DNA of 64,000 bases from Candidatus Neomicrothrix sp. UBA2974 (lineage in GTDB: Bacteria; Actinomycetota; Acidimicrobiia; Acidimicrobiales; MedAcidi-G1). The stretch is taken from assembly GCA_002348705.1 (NCBI GenBank), contig DEAU01000012.1:8784-72783 (forward strand), written 5' to 3'. Position 1 is the first letter of the stretch, and each line of letters starts with the position of its first letter. Shown in pieces: positions 16,674 through 24,762 of the stretch. The translations under genes were made by a program, and so were the position numbers. The notes beneath the pieces were generated by a model that saw only the letters and a program-made list of their open reading frames with translations, was not told the origin of the DNA and did not search any database.

Positions 16674-18279
16674 TAGGCCTCCAATGCCCAAGGCAGTGGA
16701 GATCTATGACACCACGCTGCGTGATGGCGCCCAATTGGAGGGCATCTCACTCACCGTCGACGACAAGTTGAGGATTGCCGAGCAACTCGACCGACTGGGT
16801 GTGCACTACATCGAGGGCGGTTGGCCGGGCGCCAATCCGAAGGACGTCGAGTTCTTTGAGCGGGCGAAGGTCGAACTGGACTTGCAGAGATCGAAACTGG
16901 TCGCCTTCGGTTCGACACGTCGGGTCGGAGGTGACGCGTCCGCCGATCCCACGCTGGCCAACCTGCTTGAGGCAGGAACCGACATGGTTTGCATCGTCGG
17001 CAAGGCATCGGCGTATCACGTGACTGAGGCACTTCGGACCACTCTTGAGGAGGGCGTAGCCATGGTGTCCGACTCGGTTCGCTACCTGAAGGCTGAGGGC
17101 CGAACTGTCTTCTTTGATGCTGAACACTTCTTTGATGGCTATCGCGACGATCCTGAGTTCTCATTGCACGTACTGCAAGGGGCAGCAGCAGCTGGCGCCG
17201 ACTGTCTGGTGTTGTGTGACACCAACGGCGGTTCGCTGCCCGGCCAGGTCGAATCAACGGTCCGCGAAGTGGTCTCATTTGTGGATTGCCCAGTAGGTGT
17301 GCATCTGCATAACGACACAGGCTGCGGGGTGGCTAACGCCCTGGCCGGTGTGACCGCTGGAGCCACGCAGGTCCAAGGCACTATCAACGGCTACGGCGAG
17401 AGGGTCGGAAACTGCGACTTGGTGCCGATCATCGCCAATCTGACTCTGAAGATGGGCATCGAGACCATCTCGGAAGGCCGGTTGGCAGAACTCACCCCTG
17501 TGGCTCACCACATAGCTGAATTGGTTAACTTCTCCGCTGACCCGCAGCAGCCGTATGTTGGATCGACGGCCTTCGCCCACAAGGCCGGGCTCCACACAAG
17601 CGCCATTGCCCGCCGACGCGATGCCTACGAGCACGTCGACCCGGAGTTGGTCGGTAACGGAACCCGATTTCTGGTCTCGGAAATGTCGGGCCGCTCCACC
17701 ATCGAGCTGAAGGCCGAGCAACTGGGATTGGAGTTGGACGGTCAGGTTCTAAGCGACGTGGTCGAAACCCTGAAACAGTTGGAATATGCCGGTTACCACT
17801 TCGAAGCGGCCGACGCGTCTCTCGAACTACTCATGCGGGCGGCCTCTGGTTGGGTTCAGGACTTCTTCGAGTTGGAGTCATTCTCGGTCAACGTCGGCCA
17901 TCGATCGGGAAGCGGAAGTAGGGCGTGGAACGAAGTTGCTGTCGACGTCGAGACCGAGGCCACAGTCAAGGTGCATGTGGCCGGCGCACGGGTGGTCACC
18001 ACCGGTGAGGGCAACGGCCCAGTCAACGCTCTCGATGCCGCTCTGCGAAAGGCTCTCGACGCTCGCTACCCGCAGTTGGAGCGCTTGCACCTAACCGACT
18101 TCAAAGTCCGGGTGCTTGAGACCCGTCAGGGAACCGGCGCCGTTACCCGGGTTCTGATCGACACCACCAACGGCGAGCAGACTTGGACGACCATCGGAGT
18201 ATCGGAGAACATCATCGAGGCTTCCTGGCAGGCCTTGGTGGACTCGTTGGTCTACGGACTACTCCACACCGGTACCTAA
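16663..18279 (+). CDS. cimA: (R)-Citramalate synthase
   Basis: A 538-residue alpha-IPM-synthase-family enzyme of the CimA type: pyruvate + acetyl-CoA to (R)-citramalate, the threonine-independent route to 2-oxobutyrate and isoleucine. The DRE-TIM barrel begins with VEIYDTTLRDGAQLEGI, then VHYIEGGWPGANPKD, FDAEHFFDGYRDDPEF, VGVHLHNDTGCGVANALAG with the metal-binding HxH, and GTINGYGERVGNCDL. The C-terminal regulatory LeuA dimerisation domain follows from about residue 420. The first ATG (16663, MSTDRPPMPK) overlaps ilvE; ATG 16684 is an alternative. Homocitrate/2-isopropylmalate synthases differ in the substrate loop; the sequence resembles the 530-residue CimA group. Confidence 0.9.
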   Translation: MSTDRPPMPKAVEIYDTTLRDGAQLEGISLTVDDKLRIAEQLDRLGVHYIEGGWPGANPKDVEFFERAKVELDLQRSKLVAFGSTRRVGGDASADPTLANLLEAGTDMVCIVGKASAYHVTEALRTTLEEGVAMVSDSVRYLKAEGRTVFFDAEHFFDGYRDDPEFSLHVLQGAAAAGADCLVLCDTNGGSLPGQVESTVREVVSFVDCPVGVHLHNDTGCGVANALAGVTAGATQVQGTINGYGERVGNCDLVPIIANLTLKMGIETISEGRLAELTPVAHHIAELVNFSADPQQPYVGSTAFAHKAGLHTSAIARRRDAYEHVDPELVGNGTRFLVSEMSGRSTIELKAEQLGLELDGQVLSDVVETLKQLEYAGYHFEAADASLELLMRAASGWVQDFFELESFSVNVGHRSGSGSRAWNEVAVDVETEATVKVHVAGARVVTTGEGNGPVNALDAALRKALDARYPQLERLHLTDFKVRVLETRQGTGAVTRVLIDTTNGEQTWTTIGVSENIIEASWQALVDSLVYGLLHTGT

Positions 18280-18298
18280 TCCGATTCGGCGAAACAAC

Positions 18299-18961
18299 GT
18301 GTCCGCCCTTCGTCGCGTCCTGCTGGCCGAGTTCCTTGGCACCCTCCTTTTGCTGGTGGGTGTAATCGGTTCTGGGATCATGGCGGTTCGACTCAGCCCG
18401 ACTGACGTCGGGCTGCAGCTCTTGCAGAACGCGGCGGCTACGGCTGGTGTCTTGGTGGCAGCCATCTCGATCTTTGGAACCCTCTCGGCTGACTTCAACC
18501 CCGCAGTCACCGTAGGGGCTTGGCTTCTTGGCCACCGTCGGGGCCGAGAGGTCCCGGGCATGATTGCTGCACAGGTGGCCGGAGCTATTGCCGGCACCGT
18601 TTTGGCCAATGTCATGTTTGACCTGGACGTCGTGACCTGGTCTACGAGGGAGCGTTCTGGCGGGGGTCTCTGGCTGGCTGAGGTCGTGGCAACCACGGGA
18701 CTACTACTTGTCGTATTCGCCTTGATCCGGACTCGACGGAATACCCACCTGCCCTATGTGATTGGGGCGTACATTGGCGGCGCCTACTACTTCACCTCGT
18801 CGACCAGTTTTGCCAATCCGGCGGTCACCATCGGTCGGATGTTCAGCGACACATTTGCCGGGATTAAACCAGCCGATGCCCCGACGTTCATTCTGATGCA
18901 GTTTTTGGGTGTTGCCGCGACCGTTTTCCTTATCCGGGTGCTATTTCCACCAGAAAACTGA
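18299..18961 (+). CDS. MIP-family channel (aquaporin/glycerol facilitator-like)
   Basis: A 220-residue integral membrane channel of the major intrinsic protein family, slightly shorter than AqpZ (231). Both half-helix NPA motifs are present: SADFNPAVTVGAW and TSFANPAVTIGRM, and the selectivity-filter Arg follows the second (NPAVTIGR). Six membrane helices can be traced. It would pass water or small neutral solutes. Start is GTG 18299, 19 bp after the cimA stop; it may be a passenger of the leuB operon. No terminator is obvious directly after the stop. Confidence 0.88.
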   Translation: MSALRRVLLAEFLGTLLLLVGVIGSGIMAVRLSPTDVGLQLLQNAAATAGVLVAAISIFGTLSADFNPAVTVGAWLLGHRRGREVPGMIAAQVAGAIAGTVLANVMFDLDVVTWSTRERSGGGLWLAEVVATTGLLLVVFALIRTRRNTHLPYVIGAYIGGAYYFTSSTSFANPAVTIGRMFSDTFAGIKPADAPTFILMQFLGVAATVFLIRVLFPPEN

Positions 18962-19135
18962 GCATTTCAGTTCGGCTTCTAGTCCTCTGCCCCGTATAGA
19001 GCCAACGAACGGCCAATAGTTGTTCTCAGGCTCTGTTAGATGTCCTTTAGGAAATGTCTCTCGTGTCGATTGCCAGATTGGGGTGATTATCGGCAGATTC
19101 GACAGAGCGGGCCCTTTGGCTGTCCCCGATAGCCC

Positions 19136-19204
19136 AAAAAACGGGCGGTCCCCACGTTTCCGGGGTGACCGCTCTACCCAGTTGACAGGATTGAAACTGT
19201 CAGG
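19136..19204 (-). other. Two hairpins with a minus-strand T-run (possible small RNA or terminator)
   Basis: Within the 296-bp gap between the channel and the EamA gene are two inverted repeats: TGACAG/CTGTCA (19183-19188 with 19197-19202) and a longer one, GCGGTC-ccc...gggg-GACCGC (19145-19172). Read on the minus strand the second is followed by CCCG then six T (19141-19136), the form of an intrinsic terminator. No minus-strand gene lies to its right, so a short minus-strand RNA of about 70 nt is possible. The rest of the gap shows nothing else. Confidence 0.4.
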
Positions 19205-19257
19205 ACACGTCCGTCCAGCGGGATTCGAGTTAGGTGTGGCGCCGGTAGCGTGCGCCG

Positions 19258-20193
19258 ATGACCACGCCGCCCGCTCGGTCAACCGAGCCGGCGTCAACGG
19301 GCGCTGAGGGGATGACGGATTTCGGTCGGTCGCCGATGACTCCCTTCGACTGGCTGCTATTGGCTACGGCCGGTGGCGTCTGGGGCTCTTCCTTCCTGTT
19401 TATGGACGTGGCGCTCCGGGCTGAGCATCCTGGTCTAGTGGCCTGGCTGCGTCCGGCACTCGGGCTTTGCTTCCTTGTCTGCTTGCCGTCGGCCCGCCGT
19501 CCCGTAGACCGGGCCGACCGTCCTGTACTCGGCTTGTTGGGCCTGCTCTGGATGGCCATACCGCTGAGCCTCTTCCCACTCGCCCAGACTTGGATCGATT
19601 CATCGATTGCTGGGATGTTGAATAGCGCGATGCCGGTAGCGACTCTGGCTGTAGGTTCGCTTTTTTTTGGGGTGTCCACCCATCGGGTTCAGGTTGCTGG
19701 AGTGGTGATTGGGATCCTCGGCATCGTCATGGTGGGGTTGCCGTCCGCGTCGGTGGAAGACACCGCCGCGCTGGGCGTCCTTCTGGTGGTTGCCGCGATT
19801 GTTTGCTACGGCCTGTCGGTCAATATCGCTGGCCCGCTCCAGCGCCGGTACGGATCGACAGCAGTTCTGCTTCGAGTCCTCGCTGTGGCCACGGTGGCTA
19901 CCACGCCCTGGGGAGTCGTTGGTCTGGTCGACTCGAACTTCGCTTGGTCGGCGGTCTGGGCCAACCTGGCGGTGGGTTTTGGCGGAACCGGGGTGGCTTA
20001 TGTCGCCGCGGCAACCCTTGTTGGGCGGATTGGTCCGGTTCGCATGTCAGCGGTCACTTACTTGATCCCCGTAGTGGCAGCCGTACTGGGGGTGGCGTTG
20101 CTCGGCGAGCGTCTAGGAGGCCTTGAAATCGGTGGTTTGGTTGTCCTTTTATTCGGCGCTTGGATGACGACCCGTTCGCCCACAAGGGACTGA
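19258..20193 (+). CDS. EamA/DMT-superfamily transporter
   Basis: A 311-residue protein with ten predicted membrane helices in two five-helix EamA repeats, the fold of drug/metabolite exporters (RhaT, YdcZ relatives). Characteristic pieces are GGVWGSSFLFMDVAL in helix 1, AGMLNSAMPVATLAVGSLFFG at the end of repeat one, and VAAVLGVALLGERLGG near the C-terminus. Substrate is unknown; amino acids or organic acids are usual. A TAGCGT box at 19246-19251 lies 6 nt before ATG 19258, supporting a leaderless start here although later in-frame ATGs (19312, 19336) exist. Confidence 0.88.
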   Translation: MTTPPARSTEPASTGAEGMTDFGRSPMTPFDWLLLATAGGVWGSSFLFMDVALRAEHPGLVAWLRPALGLCFLVCLPSARRPVDRADRPVLGLLGLLWMAIPLSLFPLAQTWIDSSIAGMLNSAMPVATLAVGSLFFGVSTHRVQVAGVVIGILGIVMVGLPSASVEDTAALGVLLVVAAIVCYGLSVNIAGPLQRRYGSTAVLLRVLAVATVATTPWGVVGLVDSNFAWSAVWANLAVGFGGTGVAYVAAATLVGRIGPVRMSAVTYLIPVVAAVLGVALLGERLGGLEIGGLVVLLFGAWMTTRSPTRD

Positions 20194-20209
20194 CCAGGCA
20201 GAGCTCCGA

Positions 20210-21310
20210 CTAGATCCTTTCCTCAGAGCGGCGACGACTGGTTCCGGGGCCACTGAAATAGGAGCCGTACCCTGGATCGACCGGGTAGTGGAGGTCGGGT
20301 GGATCACAGGTTGCCGCATGCCACCAATCGAGTAGTCGGTCCTCGCGGTCGTAATCAAACGGGTCTTCCAGCACCGCCTCGTCCCGACTCTCCGGCTCCA
20401 GCGGGTTCTCGGCGAGCCAGCGAGCGGCAATGCCCACCGCGGTGCGTGCCGGGACCAGGTCTCGATAGCCGAGAAGATCGCGAGTGGCCGACAGATCGAG
20501 GACCCGGTGACCTGGTTCCTCTTGCATCATGAACGGGCGAGCGGGAAGCGCCAGATGCGAAGGCATGCCGACAATCTCCATCTCGTGGCCCAGTGCGGCG
20601 CACACCAACTTGATTCTTTGGCTGGTCGTCAGGGCTTCCTCATCGCCGACATTGAACGATCTTCCAGCCACCGATGGCGTATCGACGGCCAGTAACACTG
20701 TGTGGGCGGCATTTTCGCTGTACGAGCGAGTCTCGGCCATCAGGCCGCCCTCGGGGACGATTATTGACTCACGACGATCGAGGACTCGACGGACGATGCT
20801 CCACTCCAACGGGGCGATCTGTCGGGGTCCGTAGACGAACGGGTACCGGAGGTGGATGGCCTCTGGCTGATAATCAAAAAGAATCTGCTCAGATCGGGCT
20901 ACTCGATAGCTCTTTCCATCGTCGTCCTCGTTGGATAACGGTGCGTCCAAGCCAGTAGGAACCGGAAGACCGGCTGGTTCGAAGCGGGTCGGATCGAAGT
21001 AGCCGCGGTAGGCGGGTGCACCGCCTACCGACACGAACCGTCCACAACGGCCAGCCAGGTGTTCGGCGATAGAACGGAGGCGCCCATAGCAGACGACCAC
21101 CACATCGAATGTTTGGTTCCCGAGCGCAGCAGCAACACCTTCTGACGAGAAGGGATCGCCGTGGAGATGCTCTACATGGGCAACCTCGTCGAGCTCGTGG
21201 CGGCCAGTGTGAAAAACAGTGACCCGGTGACCTCGGCTCGCTAGTCCGTGCACGATCGAAGGACCGGTTGGGCCAGTGCCCCCGATTATGAGAGCCGTCG
21301 GCACTCCCAT
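20210..21310 (-). CDS. NAD-dependent epimerase/dehydratase family protein
   Basis: A 366-residue extended SDR protein. It begins with the Rossmann motif LIIGGTGPTGPSIVHGL (GxxGxxG) and has the strand DVVVVCYGRL and the region LRYPFVYGPRQIAP, but the usual YxxxK is weak (SYRVARSEQILF), so the catalytic pair may be altered. The C-terminal ~60 residues are Asp/Arg-rich and not part of the fold. It converges on the EamA gene with a 16-bp gap. The function is likely oxidoreduction of a nucleotide-sugar-like or small hydroxy compound; this cannot be narrowed. Confidence 0.8.
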   Translation of the reverse strand: MGVPTALIIGGTGPTGPSIVHGLASRGHRVTVFHTGRHELDEVAHVEHLHGDPFSSEGVAAALGNQTFDVVVVCYGRLRSIAEHLAGRCGRFVSVGGAPAYRGYFDPTRFEPAGLPVPTGLDAPLSNEDDDGKSYRVARSEQILFDYQPEAIHLRYPFVYGPRQIAPLEWSIVRRVLDRRESIIVPEGGLMAETRSYSENAAHTVLLAVDTPSVAGRSFNVGDEEALTTSQRIKLVCAALGHEMEIVGMPSHLALPARPFMMQEEPGHRVLDLSATRDLLGYRDLVPARTAVGIAARWLAENPLEPESRDEAVLEDPFDYDREDRLLDWWHAATCDPPDLHYPVDPGYGSYFSGPGTSRRRSEERI

Positions 21311-21385
21311 GGTGGCTATTGCCGGTCCTGAGCCGGCGTCGGCAGAGTTCTGCTGTCTCCCTGAAACAGGTTCATCCCGTTAACG

Positions 21386-22102
21386 CTACGGCCCGTGCGG
21401 AACTTCGAGGTGTGGCCGCAGGCCGTCTACGAGCCGACGGTAACCCTCATCGTTGGGGTGGATCCCGTCGATGTAGCAGTTGGGATCCAGATGGCCGTCG
21501 GTTCCGGAGAGGCTTTCGGTGTGATCAACGAAAGCTAGGCCCCTTTCGCCACAGATTCGGGCTAAAGCACTATTCAAGGGAGTGACGAGTGGGTTGTAGC
21601 GGTCTGTGCGTGGCAGTACCGATTGGATGACAACCTTGGCGTCTGGCGCAGCCTCGATTATCCGGTTGAGGATAAGTGATGCATTCCGAATGGTCCCGGC
21701 GTGCGGGATGCCAAGGGTCAGGTCGTTGGTGCCAATCATCATGACGACGGTCTGTGGTGGGCCGTCTAGAGAGTCGTCGAGGCGTTCAAGCAGGTCTTCT
21801 GTGGTGTCCCAGCCAATTCCTCGGTTTCGTATCCGTAGTTTTTCAAAGGCGGCCGCCCAGTCAGCGTCGAAGGTGATGCTGTCACCAATGAACACTGTCT
21901 CTCCAGCTTGGATTGGGTAGGCCCGGTGCATGTTCCGGATGCGTTGTCGTTGTTTGGCAGCGAGGGCTCGCTTGATCCGCCGACTGCCCAGCTGGTGGTC
22001 AAAGGTCAGCCAGGCTAGGGCTAAACCAAGGAGTACCAGCCCGCCAAACGAAAACCCTCGGCGTCTCGAGGTACCAAAAATTGGGCGTCTGCGAGTTTTC
22101 AT
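21386..22102 (-). CDS. SGNH/GDSL-type esterase, membrane-anchored
   Basis: A 238-residue GDSL hydrolase. Block I is VFIGDSITF with the nucleophile Ser, block III is MIGTNDL, and block V is DGIHPND with the Asp-His pair. The N-terminus is very basic (MKTRRRPIFGTSRRRG) followed by a single hydrophobic helix (~18-35), so the enzyme is probably anchored in the cytoplasmic membrane with the catalytic domain outside. Such enzymes remove acyl or acetyl groups from envelope polysaccharide or lipids. It is divergent from nothing close; a 75-bp spacer separates it from the epimerase. Confidence 0.85.
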   Translation of the reverse strand: MKTRRRPIFGTSRRRGFSFGGLVLLGLALAWLTFDHQLGSRRIKRALAAKQRQRIRNMHRAYPIQAGETVFIGDSITFDADWAAAFEKLRIRNRGIGWDTTEDLLERLDDSLDGPPQTVVMMIGTNDLTLGIPHAGTIRNASLILNRIIEAAPDAKVVIQSVLPRTDRYNPLVTPLNSALARICGERGLAFVDHTESLSGTDGHLDPNCYIDGIHPNDEGYRRLVDGLRPHLEVPHGP

Positions 22103-22270
22103 TGGTCTTCGGATTTTGGTTGAGAGTTAGCTTCGAGGGTTCTGTATCCCATCAGGCGGTTGCCGATGTGCAAATAGGTACCGGTGAACGCCGTTACATC
22201 ATGGTGGCCGGACAGACGCACCTAACCCATGCTTATCGGCAGCGGATCCTGATAATGATCGGGCGCAACA

Positions 22271-23191
22271 TCAAGAAGTCCTGTCGTGGCCCGAGGCGAC
22301 CTCCACGTAAATGGGGTGAGCGCTGGGCACGGCAGTCTTCACGAGGCGCTCAACATTATCGATAGTGGCCGCCACGCCGGCGGTGTCTAGGGCAGGGTCG
22401 ACGATTACCCGGGCGCCGACCAAGATCTGTTCCGGTCCGAGGTGTTGGGTGCGGAGGTGGACTAACTCGAGGACTCCGCTAGCTGAACTAACGGCCGAGG
22501 AGATAGCTACGAGGTTGGCTTCGTCGGCCGACTCACCGATTAGCAGGCTGTGCATTTCACGTGCCAATACGATGGCTATAGATCCGAGTAGTAGGCCGAT
22601 GGAAATGGTGCCTACGCCGTCCCATCTGGGCTCGCCGGTTACCTCGGCTAGACCAATAGCGGCCAGAGCGAGCACCAGTCCGGCCATTGCTCCGACGTCT
22701 TCCAACAGCACTACCGGAAGTTCAGGGTTGCGTGAACGCAGGACAAACTGCCACCACGACTGGTTACCGCGGTAGGGGCGAGCTTCGACCACTGCGGTGC
22801 GCAGAGACCACGACTCCAGCAGGATTCCTGCTACCAGAATGACGGCCGCGACGCCTGCTCCATCGATCTCGTGCGGGTGGCGGACCTTTTCGATGCCCTC
22901 ATAGATGGCGAACGCCGCACCGACAAAGAAGAGCACCAGAGCAACTACGAAAGACCAGAAGTAGCGCTCCCGGCCGTGCCCAAAAGGGTGATCTGGGGTG
23001 GGGTCGCGCCGGGCTCTTCTTCCACCGAGGAGCAAAAGCGCCTGGTTGGACGCGTCGGCCACCGAATGGATCGCCTCGGCGAGCATGGCCGACGACCGAG
23101 TGATGGTGAAGCCGACGAACTTGGCCACGGCGATGCCGCTATTGGCGATCAAGGCGGCCAAGACAGCCTTCGTTCCTCCAGATGCTGCCAT
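22271..23191 (-). CDS. Cation diffusion facilitator (metal efflux) protein
   Basis: A 306-residue CDF transporter with six membrane helices and a C-terminal cytoplasmic domain. The helix-2 site has AEAIHSVADASNQALLLLG (HxxxD) and helix 5 has LLEDVGAMAGLVLAL (ExxxD variation of the DxxxD site). HPFGHGRERYFWSFVVALVL is the classic segment after helix 2. It exports divalent metals (Zn, Mn, Co or Fe) against protons. Substitution of Glu for the usual His/Asp in helix 5 suggests a metal preference other than Zn, but this is inference. A Shine-Dalgarno AAAGGA precedes the start. Confidence 0.88.
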   Translation of the reverse strand: MAASGGTKAVLAALIANSGIAVAKFVGFTITRSSAMLAEAIHSVADASNQALLLLGGRRARRDPTPDHPFGHGRERYFWSFVVALVLFFVGAAFAIYEGIEKVRHPHEIDGAGVAAVILVAGILLESWSLRTAVVEARPYRGNQSWWQFVLRSRNPELPVVLLEDVGAMAGLVLALAAIGLAEVTGEPRWDGVGTISIGLLLGSIAIVLAREMHSLLIGESADEANLVAISSAVSSASGVLELVHLRTQHLGPEQILVGARVIVDPALDTAGVAATIDNVERLVKTAVPSAHPIYVEVASGHDRTS

Positions 23192-23270
23192 CGTGGTTCC
23201 TTTTCAGTCGGGTGAGGCCGCCGAGTCCCGGATCGGCGTGACGGGATGACCGAGCGTAGTGTCGACGTCC

Positions 23271-23726
23271 ATGACCACCGTCTTTGACAGTCCGGATGAC
23301 CTCGCTGCAGCGGTCGGAAACCACCTTGGCCATAGTGAGTGGGTAGAGGTCGATCAGACCCGGATCAACCAGTTTGCCGAAGCCACTGGCGACCACCAGT
23401 GGATCCATGTGGACTCCGAGCGGGCTGCGACTGGACCGTTCGGTGCCACGATTGCCCACGGATACCTGACCTTGTCGATGACCAACCAGTTCCTACCCGA
23501 GATTGTGCGGGTCGAGGGAATCTCAATGGGTATCAACTATGGAACTGAGAAGGTCCGGTTTCCGTCGCCCGTTTTGGTGGGCTCGAGAATCCGTGCGGGT
23601 GGGGAGTTGGTTTCGGTTGACGAGGTGGCGGGCGGAATTCAGACAGTCATCCGTCTGACTGTGGAGGTCGAGGGGTCGGATCGACCGGCCTGCGTTGTCG
23701 ACAGCGTCAGTCGCTTTTTGCGTTGA
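23271..23726 (+). CDS. MaoC-like dehydratase (R-specific enoyl-CoA hydratase-like)
   Basis: A 151-residue hot-dog protein of the MaoC/NodN group. The hydratase signature is FAEATGDHQWIHVDSERA with the catalytic Asp and His, followed by GPFGATIAHGYLTLSM. It hydrates enoyl-CoA or acts on a related CoA ester in the cytosol. The frame also has a GTG at 23259, but a TAGTGT box at 23257-23262 ends 8 nt before ATG 23271, which supports a leaderless start at the ATG. Divergent from the CDF gene. Confidence 0.9.
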   Translation: MTTVFDSPDDLAAAVGNHLGHSEWVEVDQTRINQFAEATGDHQWIHVDSERAATGPFGATIAHGYLTLSMTNQFLPEIVRVEGISMGINYGTEKVRFPSPVLVGSRIRAGGELVSVDEVAGGIQTVIRLTVEVEGSDRPACVVDSVSRFLR

Positions 23727-23805
23727 AGGATTGTTCCGCTAGTGGGGTGCTGGTATCACTTTTGTCAGCCTGTCGGGTCAGGGGACCACAGGTAGCATTC
23801 CCGAC

Positions 23806-24747
23806 GTGACCAAGCGAAAGCGTCGCCGCGAACCACTCGCCCAACGGTCCGAACCTCCGGTTCGGCCGGGCCTGCAGAGCTCAAGGCGAACAGTGCCAGC
23901 CAGAATCGGACGTCCACCATATGCCGAGACCGGTGACCCGGGTCCTTCGACGTCGCCATTGGTGAGGACCCCTGATGAGGTGGAGCGGATGCGCCGTGCC
24001 GGAGCGGCGGCCGCTGAGATTCTCCTTGAGGTAGGGCCGGAGGTGTGCCCGGGCGTTACCACTGACCACATAGATGAGCTCGTGCATGAGGCCACTATCG
24101 CCCGGGGCGGATATCCGAGTCCTCTGAATTACCGCGGCTATCCAAAATCAGTGTGCACCTCGGTCAACGAGGTGATCTGCCACGGCATTCCGGACAGCCG
24201 ACCGCTGGCCGACGGTGACATCATCAACGTGGATGTCACTATTTACCTAGATGGCGTCCATGGAGACACTTCGGTAACTTTCGCAGTCGGGGAGATTGCC
24301 GACGAGGATCGCCGTCTGGTGGTGGAGACATGGGTGGCTATGTGCGAGGGGATAACTGCCGTTGCCCCCGGCCAGCCAGTTCACGCCATCGGCCGATCCA
24401 TCGAGCGGCATGCTCGGCGTCATGGACTCGGCGTAGTCCGCGAGTTCATCGGCCACGGAATCGGCACTGAGTTCCACAGCAGCCTCCAGATACCGCATTA
24501 CTACGATCCGCGTGCGTCGACGATTCTCGAGGCAGGGATGACGTTCACTGTCGAACCCATGCTCACCCTCGGCGATCCGGCTTGTGGTATGTGGAATGAC
24601 AACTGGACAGCGGTCACTCTTGACGGTCGCCGAACCGCCCAGTTTGAACACACAGTGTTGGTTACTAAGGACGGGGTGGAGCTACTCACCGTGGCCTCCG
24701 ACGGCACCATTCCGGCCGAGGCTTTTTCTGTGGCGACGCCTGCCTGA
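23806..24747 (+). CDS. map: Methionine aminopeptidase, type I
   Basis: A 313-residue type I methionine aminopeptidase that removes the initiator Met from nascent proteins. The pita-bread fold has NYRGYPKSVCTSVNEVICHG, the metal ligands in DGDIINVDVTIYLDGVHGDTS (two Asp), FIGHGIGTEFHS (His), FTVEPM (Glu) and AQFEHTVLV (Glu). The first ~55 residues are a basic, Pro/Arg-rich extension, as in mycobacterial MetAP1c. Start is GTG 23806, with a TAGCAT box (23793-23798) 7 nt upstream and no Shine-Dalgarno, so the transcript is probably leaderless. Confidence 0.94.
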   Translation: MTKRKRRREPLAQRSEPPVRPGLQSSRRTVPARIGRPPYAETGDPGPSTSPLVRTPDEVERMRRAGAAAAEILLEVGPEVCPGVTTDHIDELVHEATIARGGYPSPLNYRGYPKSVCTSVNEVICHGIPDSRPLADGDIINVDVTIYLDGVHGDTSVTFAVGEIADEDRRLVVETWVAMCEGITAVAPGQPVHAIGRSIERHARRHGLGVVREFIGHGIGTEFHSSLQIPHYYDPRASTILEAGMTFTVEPMLTLGDPACGMWNDNWTAVTLDGRRTAQFEHTVLVTKDGVELLTVASDGTIPAEAFSVATPA

Positions 24748-24762
24748 CAGGCAGAGTTTCGC

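Noticed and set aside
19181..19205. CRISPR-repeat-like or tRNA T-arm-like sequence
   Set aside because: Only one copy, no spacers, and arm order does not allow a tRNA cloverleaf on either strand.
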